Assembly: GCA_012840385.1 (NCBI GenBank)
Contig: DULK01000020.1
Span: forward strand, 1-38,646
Direction of reading: 5' to 3'
Origin: Syntrophomonadaceae bacterium
GTDB lineage: Bacteria > Bacillota > DSM-12270 > Thermacetogeniales > Thermacetogeniaceae
DNA: 38,646 nucleotides
Positions 34,998 to 38,646 of the stretch are shown here, one piece after another (the stretch's first letter is position 1; each line of letters starts with the position of its first letter). The notes under the pieces were generated by a model that saw nothing but the letters and a program-made list of their open reading frames with translations, made no database searches and was not told the origin of the DNA. Made by a program: the position numbers and the translations under genes.

Positions 34998-36314
34998 TCA
35001 TCTGCTATCACCCGGGGATGCCGGATCCGCGGCACGGCCTATCCCGAAATACCCGGCGGCCACCTGCGCCGCGCAGTCCGGCCCGCAGGCGGCGCAGGTG
35101 TAACGGGCCTCGGCCCCGCCCAGCAGCGACCTCGCCCTTTCCGGATCGACGGCAAGCTCGATCTGCTTTTCCGGATCAAGGGCAACCCGCGCCCGGGCCA
35201 TCTGCAGATCCCGCTCCCAGGCCTGCCGGTTCCCCCGGGCCAGATCCGCCGCATGGGCGGCGATCCGGGCGGCGATCACCCCTTCTCTGACATCCTGCTC
35301 CGTGGGCAGCCCCAGGTGCTCCGCCGGGGTCACATAGCAGAGAAAATCCGCCCCGGCCGCCCCGGCGAGGGCGCCTCCGATTGCCGCGGTGATGTGGTCG
35401 TAACCCGGAGCCACATCCGTGGCCAGGGTGCCCAGAATGAAGTAGGGCGCTCCACCGCACAGGCTTTTCTGTAGCTGTATCGTGGCTTCCACATGGTTGA
35501 GGGGGACATGCCCGGGGCCCTCCACCATTACCTGCACCCCGGCCTCCCGGGCGCGCCGGACCAGCTCCCCGGCCACGATCAGCCCCTGCAGCTGGGCGCC
35601 GTCCAGGGAATCGGCGGTCGATCCCGGGCGAATGGCATCGCCCAGGCTGAGGGTAACATCGTACTTCAGGAGAATTTCGAGCAGCCTGTCGAACTGCTCA
35701 TAAAGGGGATTCTCCTTCTGGTTGTGCAGCATCCAGCCGGTGAGGAAGGCTCCACCCCGGCTGACGATGTCGGTCACCCGGCCGCAGGCCTGAAGCCGTT
35801 CGATAATATCGAAATTCAGGGCGCTGTGGATGGCCATGAAGTCAATCCCGTCCCTTGCCTGTTTTTCCACGGCTTCAAACATGTCGTCCGGAGTCATCGC
35901 CACAATGCTGCCCCGCCTCTCGATGGCCTCAATGGCAGCCTGATAGATGGGGACACTGCCAACCGGAACCCGGGCGTGGGCAAGGGTGAGCCGCCTCATC
36001 CCGTCGATATCCCCGCCGGTGCTCAAATCCATGAAGGAGTCGCACCCGGCGGCCTCGGCGGCGGCGATCTTCCGCAGTTCCATCTGCCGGTCGTCCCGCT
36101 CGCTGGAGGTCCCGATCAGGGCGTTGACCTTGATGCGCAAACCCTTCCCGATCCCGCAGGGCTTGGGGACTTTCCGGTTGACGTTCCCGGGGATAACAAT
36201 GGTTCCCTCCGCCAACCCTGCCAGGATCAATTCCACCTCCACCTTTTCCTCCGCCGCCACTTTTTCCATTTCCGGAGTTATCCTTCCCGCACGGGCATCC
36301 AAGACCAGACTCAT
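34998..36314 (-). CDS. bzaB: BzaB, ThiC-like radical SAM enzyme for 5-hydroxybenzimidazole
   Basis: About 438 aa, ThiC family (AEGTIVIPGNVNRK, MDLSTGGDIDGMR, VEGPGHVPLN). The C-terminal cluster motif is CAACGPDC, i.e. CX2CX3C, one residue shorter than the CX2CX4C of ordinary ThiC. With BzaA it converts aminoimidazole ribotide to 5-hydroxybenzimidazole in known systems. ATG at 36314 with AGGAGGTG 6 nt upstream; the frame also allows a GTG three codons before. It follows bzaA by a few bases. Confidence 0.9.
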   Translation of the reverse strand: MSLVLDARAGRITPEMEKVAAEEKVEVELILAGLAEGTIVIPGNVNRKVPKPCGIGKGLRIKVNALIGTSSERDDRQMELRKIAAAEAAGCDSFMDLSTGGDIDGMRRLTLAHARVPVGSVPIYQAAIEAIERRGSIVAMTPDDMFEAVEKQARDGIDFMAIHSALNFDIIERLQACGRVTDIVSRGGAFLTGWMLHNQKENPLYEQFDRLLEILLKYDVTLSLGDAIRPGSTADSLDGAQLQGLIVAGELVRRAREAGVQVMVEGPGHVPLNHVEATIQLQKSLCGGAPYFILGTLATDVAPGYDHITAAIGGALAGAAGADFLCYVTPAEHLGLPTEQDVREGVIAARIAAHAADLARGNRQAWERDLQMARARVALDPEKQIELAVDPERARSLLGGAEARYTCAACGPDCAAQVAAGYFGIGRAADPASPGDSR

Positions 36315-36326
36315 TAAATCCACCTC

Positions 36327-37625
36327 CTAGCAGACATGTTTGGGCGTGCCCAGGTATCTGGAGACGATCTCCATGGCGCAGTATTTGCCGCACATGGCGC
36401 ATCCCGCCGATGAAGCGCCGCTTCTCTCTTCCCTTAACCTCCCAGCCCTTTCCGGGTCGATGGAGAGGGCAATCTGCCGCTTCCAGTCCAGTTCCTTCCT
36501 CGCCCGGGAAAGCTCCAGGTCCCACCCGGCGGCAGCGGGCAGGCCCCTCGCCAGGTCCGCCGCATGGGCGGCGATCCGGGCGGCGATCACCCCTTCCCGG
36601 ACCTGGTCGACATCCGGAATCCCCACATGCTCGGCAGCCGTTACATAACAGAGAAACTCCGCCCCCGCCCAGGCGCTCAGGGCACCGCCGATGGCGGCAT
36701 TGATGTGGTCGTAGCCGACCGCGATATCCGTTACGAGGGGGCCGAACACAAAGTAAGGGGCGCCGTGGCAGAGGCTCTTTTCCAGCGCCACCGTCGCTCT
36801 GAGCTGATTCAGGGGAACGTGGCCCGGCCCCTTCACCATTACCTGCACCCCGGCCTCCCGGGCGCACCGGGTCAGCTCCCCCAAAACCACCAGTTCCTCC
36901 ACCTGAGGCGCATCCAGGGAATCGGCCAGGCATCCCGGCCTCATGCCGTCGGCGAAGCTGATGGTGACGTCGTACTTCCGGGCGATTTCGAGAACCCGGT
37001 CGAAGCACTCATAGAGGGGGTTTTCCCTCCGGTTCGCCAGCATCCACCCGATCAGGTGGGAACCCCCGTAGCTCACCAGGGGATCGAGCCTCCCGTCCTT
37101 TTTGGCGCGTTCCACAATCCGCATGGTGGTCCCGCAGTGCAGGGCGAGAAAATCCACTCCTGCGGCAGCATGACGTTCGATCGCATCAAACAGGTCCTCG
37201 ACCTGCATGTGGACGGAAGAGCCGTATTTCCTGCCCGCCTCGGCTAAGGCCTGGTAAAGGGGCAGAGTGCCCACGGGTTTTGTGGTAACGGCCAGCGTCT
37301 TCGCAAGCATGGCCTCGATGTCCCCGCTGACGCTCAGGTCCATAATGGCATCGGTCCCCGCTTCCACCGCGGCCCTGATCTTGGCAACCTCCACAGCGAT
37401 CGCGGCCTTCTCTCCGTACAAACCGACGCTGGCGCTGACCTTCGTCCTCAGCCCTTGGCCGACGCCGATGGGGACCACATTCCGACGGGAGGCGTTGCGC
37501 AGGATGACTATCGTTCCCTCGGCCACCCCCTTTCTCACGAACTCCGGCGTCACACCCTCTTGCAGGGCCACCTGCTCCATTTCCGGGGTAATCACGCCGG
37601 CCAGAGCGCCTTCCAACTGGTTCAC
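36327..37625 (-). CDS. bzaA: BzaA, ThiC-like radical SAM enzyme for 5-hydroxybenzimidazole
   Basis: 432 aa, paralogous to the next gene (EGTIVILRNASRRN, MDLSVSGDIEAML, VKGPGHVPLNQLR). The C-terminal motif CAMCGKYC again is CX2CX3C. Two adjacent ThiC-like genes followed by cobT behind a cobalamin riboswitch mark this as bzaA-bzaB rather than thiamin synthesis. GTG start at 37625 with GGAGGG upstream. Confidence 0.9.
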   Translation of the reverse strand: MNQLEGALAGVITPEMEQVALQEGVTPEFVRKGVAEGTIVILRNASRRNVVPIGVGQGLRTKVSASVGLYGEKAAIAVEVAKIRAAVEAGTDAIMDLSVSGDIEAMLAKTLAVTTKPVGTLPLYQALAEAGRKYGSSVHMQVEDLFDAIERHAAAGVDFLALHCGTTMRIVERAKKDGRLDPLVSYGGSHLIGWMLANRRENPLYECFDRVLEIARKYDVTISFADGMRPGCLADSLDAPQVEELVVLGELTRCAREAGVQVMVKGPGHVPLNQLRATVALEKSLCHGAPYFVFGPLVTDIAVGYDHINAAIGGALSAWAGAEFLCYVTAAEHVGIPDVDQVREGVIAARIAAHAADLARGLPAAAGWDLELSRARKELDWKRQIALSIDPERAGRLREERSGASSAGCAMCGKYCAMEIVSRYLGTPKHVC

Positions 37626-37637
37626 CGGGAATCCCTC

Positions 37638-37856
37638 CTATTCCATTCTGACAGCCCCCACCGGGGCCTGCGCCGTTAAGGTTTCTTTTTTAACGGCATT
37701 CTTTATTTTGATAATGATCACGTAGAGCAGCGCCGTAACGGCCATGCTCAGGAAGTAGCTGATGTCGGCCCCGCCCAGATAATTCCTGGCGATGGGGCCG
37801 GTGTACAGCACCGAACTCCGGGCGAGCAGAACACCACCCACCAAATTGCCTATCAC
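37638..37856 (-). CDS. Small membrane ORF, probable C-terminal remnant of an NCS1-type permease
   Basis: 72 aa. GPIARNYLGGADISYFLSMA followed by VTALLYVIIIKIK reads like the last transmembrane segment of purine/cytosine (NCS1) permeases. The rest of such a transporter (about 350 residues) is absent. It nevertheless has a good GGAGGGG site before GTG 37856 and lies directly under the riboswitch, so it is probably translated. It could be a remnant or a short functional peptide; family call is tentative. Confidence 0.5.
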   Translation of the reverse strand: MIGNLVGGVLLARSSVLYTGPIARNYLGGADISYFLSMAVTALLYVIIIKIKNAVKKETLTAQAPVGAVRME

Positions 37857-37883
37857 CTGACCATCCCCTCCGTTAGAATTGCT

Positions 37884-37922
37884 AAAAAATAAAGCCCACG
37901 CCTAAACTCAAGCGTGGACTTT
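37884..37922 (-). terminator. Intrinsic terminator of the cobalamin riboswitch
   Basis: On the minus strand AAAGTCCACGC, loop, GCGTGGGCTTT with one mismatch, then ATTTTTT. It lies between the aptamer and the first gene, so B12 binding probably ends transcription here. Confidence 0.85.
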
Positions 37923-37970
37923 ACCATCATCCATGCTTACGCCTGCCCCTTCCGCGAGGGCGGCATAAAC

Positions 37971-38118
37971 TTTTCAGGCAGGTCTCCTGACTCGGTTCCT
38001 CGCGCATCTGCCCCTTCCCCCGTCTCCGGAGTGGTCCGGCAGGCGCTCCCCTTCACAGTGGCGGGTCCGTCCGGGACTTGCACCCGGTTCCCTATTCTCC
38101 CTTGCGGGCACCTGAAAA
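37971..38118 (-). promoter_or_regulatory. Cobalamin (B12) riboswitch aptamer
   Basis: Closing stem P1 TTTTCAGG (38118-38111) pairs with CCTGAAAA (37978-37971). Inside are GGTGCAAGTCCCGGACGG and the B12 box GACCCGCCACTGTGA, then the 3' part GAGTCAGGAGACCTGCC. Family assignment is firm. It should repress the bza operon when cobamide is plentiful. Confidence 0.95.
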
Positions 38119-38142
38119 GCGACCCATATTCACTTTACGATT

Positions 38143-38171
38143 ATTATACTCACCCCTGCGGCTCATGTAAA
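38143..38171 (-). promoter_or_regulatory. bza operon promoter
   Basis: TTTACA (38171-38166), 17-nt spacer, TATAAT (38148-38143) on the minus strand. Transcription should begin near 38136, a few bases before the riboswitch P1 stem. Confidence 0.88.
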
Positions 38172-38384
38172 GAGCACCCGATCACTCACAGGACCTGCTT
38201 CCCAGCATCTGCCATTCCCATAATTCAGCCATCTCAAGCGTTCCAGCAATCGCAAACCTGGTAAAAGCTATAATCAACCCTTTCACCGATAACTAAGGTT
38301 TTCGGAGCCGGATGTTTAAGAGTAGTCATTTGACGAGCTTTTCGGGGAAACCAACCATATTAACTAAGTTGTGCAGCAGTCTAA

Positions 38385-38646
38385 TTAATCCCCCTCCCGA
38401 AGTTTCAGCCGTAAAACTTCAAAAAACGATCTGTTCTTGAGTTTGACTAATTTTGTATATACATCGGCCTTTTTAACAAGGATCTGGTCATTCTTCTGCA
38501 GGGGAAAGCCAACCTGCCAGTCAATGGTAACCATTACATCAGGGGACTCAGATTTTAGAACAATCCTGATCAACTCGTGATCGGCGAGAATGAACGGACG
38601 GGCGTATAGCGTATGCGGGCAGATCGGGGTGACGATCAGAACTCCC
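38385..38646 (-). CDS. nadK: NAD kinase, C-terminal part (cut by the window edge)
   Basis: Read from the window edge the frame gives VTPICPHTLYARPFILADHE, then SPDVMVTIDWQ and RLKLREGD at the end. This is the C-terminal third of bacterial NAD kinase, which makes NADP. TIDWQ replaces the usual DGQ, an uncommon change. TAA at 38385. The N-terminal GGDG part lies outside, so integrity cannot be judged. The DNA is AT-richer than the bza genes. Confidence 0.88.
   Translation of the reverse strand, partial: GVLIVTPICPHTLYARPFILADHELIRIVLKSESPDVMVTIDWQVGFPLQKNDQILVKKADVYTKLVKLKNRSFFEVLRLKLREGD

Noticed and set aside
34998-37625. Two genes as thiamin synthesis thiC copies
   Set aside because: Position between a cobalamin riboswitch and cobT-bzaC-bzaD-bzaE, and the shorter cysteine motif, fit bzaA/bzaB better. 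No TPP riboswitch is seen.

Overview
The window looks like chromosome of an anaerobic, probably thermophilic Gram-positive bacterium (Clostridia such as Peptococcaceae or Thermoanaerobacterales). The reasons are strong AGGAGG-type ribosome binding sites, consensus sigma-A promoters, an oxygen-independent benzimidazole (bza) operon behind a cobalamin riboswitch, a TRAP-type trp leader, and a combined type I-B plus III-B CRISPR locus. This placement is inferred. All genes I accept are on the minus strand, so biological order runs from high to low coordinates. I saw no rRNA, tRNA or complete insertion sequence.

Region 1 (about 38646 to 29453): the 3' end of nadK, then a consensus promoter, a cobalamin riboswitch with an intrinsic terminator, a small membrane ORF that looks like the tail of a permease, and bzaA-bzaB-cobT-bzaC-bzaD-bzaE. 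This operon makes the lower ligand of cobamides anaerobically (5-hydroxybenzimidazole towards 5,6-dimethylbenzimidazole) and activates it with CobT.

Region 2 (about 29428 to 21653): a tryptophan operon trpE-trpGD(fused)-trpC-trpF-trpB-trpA followed by a DAHP synthase. Its leader has a TTGACA-17-TATACT promoter, a run of GAG triplets at exact 5-nt spacing (a TRAP binding site) and two mutually exclusive hairpins that overlap by 4 nt. This is the architecture of the Bacillus trp attenuator.

Region 3 (about 21600 to 20720): an AT-richer scar. A retropepsin-like N-terminus is joined to a decayed cas4 with an in-frame stop. An intrinsic terminator follows, then a perfect 20-bp inverted repeat just upstream of the CRISPR superoperon.

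Region 4 (20719 to 1): a CARF-HTH regulator (NE0113/Csx14-like), a Csx15-like protein, cmr1-2-3-4-5-6, cas6, a CARF-HEPN RNase (Csx1), then cas8b-cas7-cas5-cas3-cas4-cas1-cas2, the leader, and one array with 31 intact repeats plus one degenerate terminal repeat. One Cas6 and one array appear to serve both effector complexes. Cmr2 has the GGDD cyclase but no HD nuclease domain. The III-B arm should therefore act by target RNA cleavage (Cmr4) and cyclic oligoadenylate signalling to Csx1 and the CARF-HTH protein, while Cas3 of the I-B arm cuts DNA.

The most interesting items are this signalling layer with its candidate operator, the TRAP attenuator, the cas4 fossil, two spacers taken from opposite strands of one 60-bp target, and domain oddities in the bza and trp enzymes.
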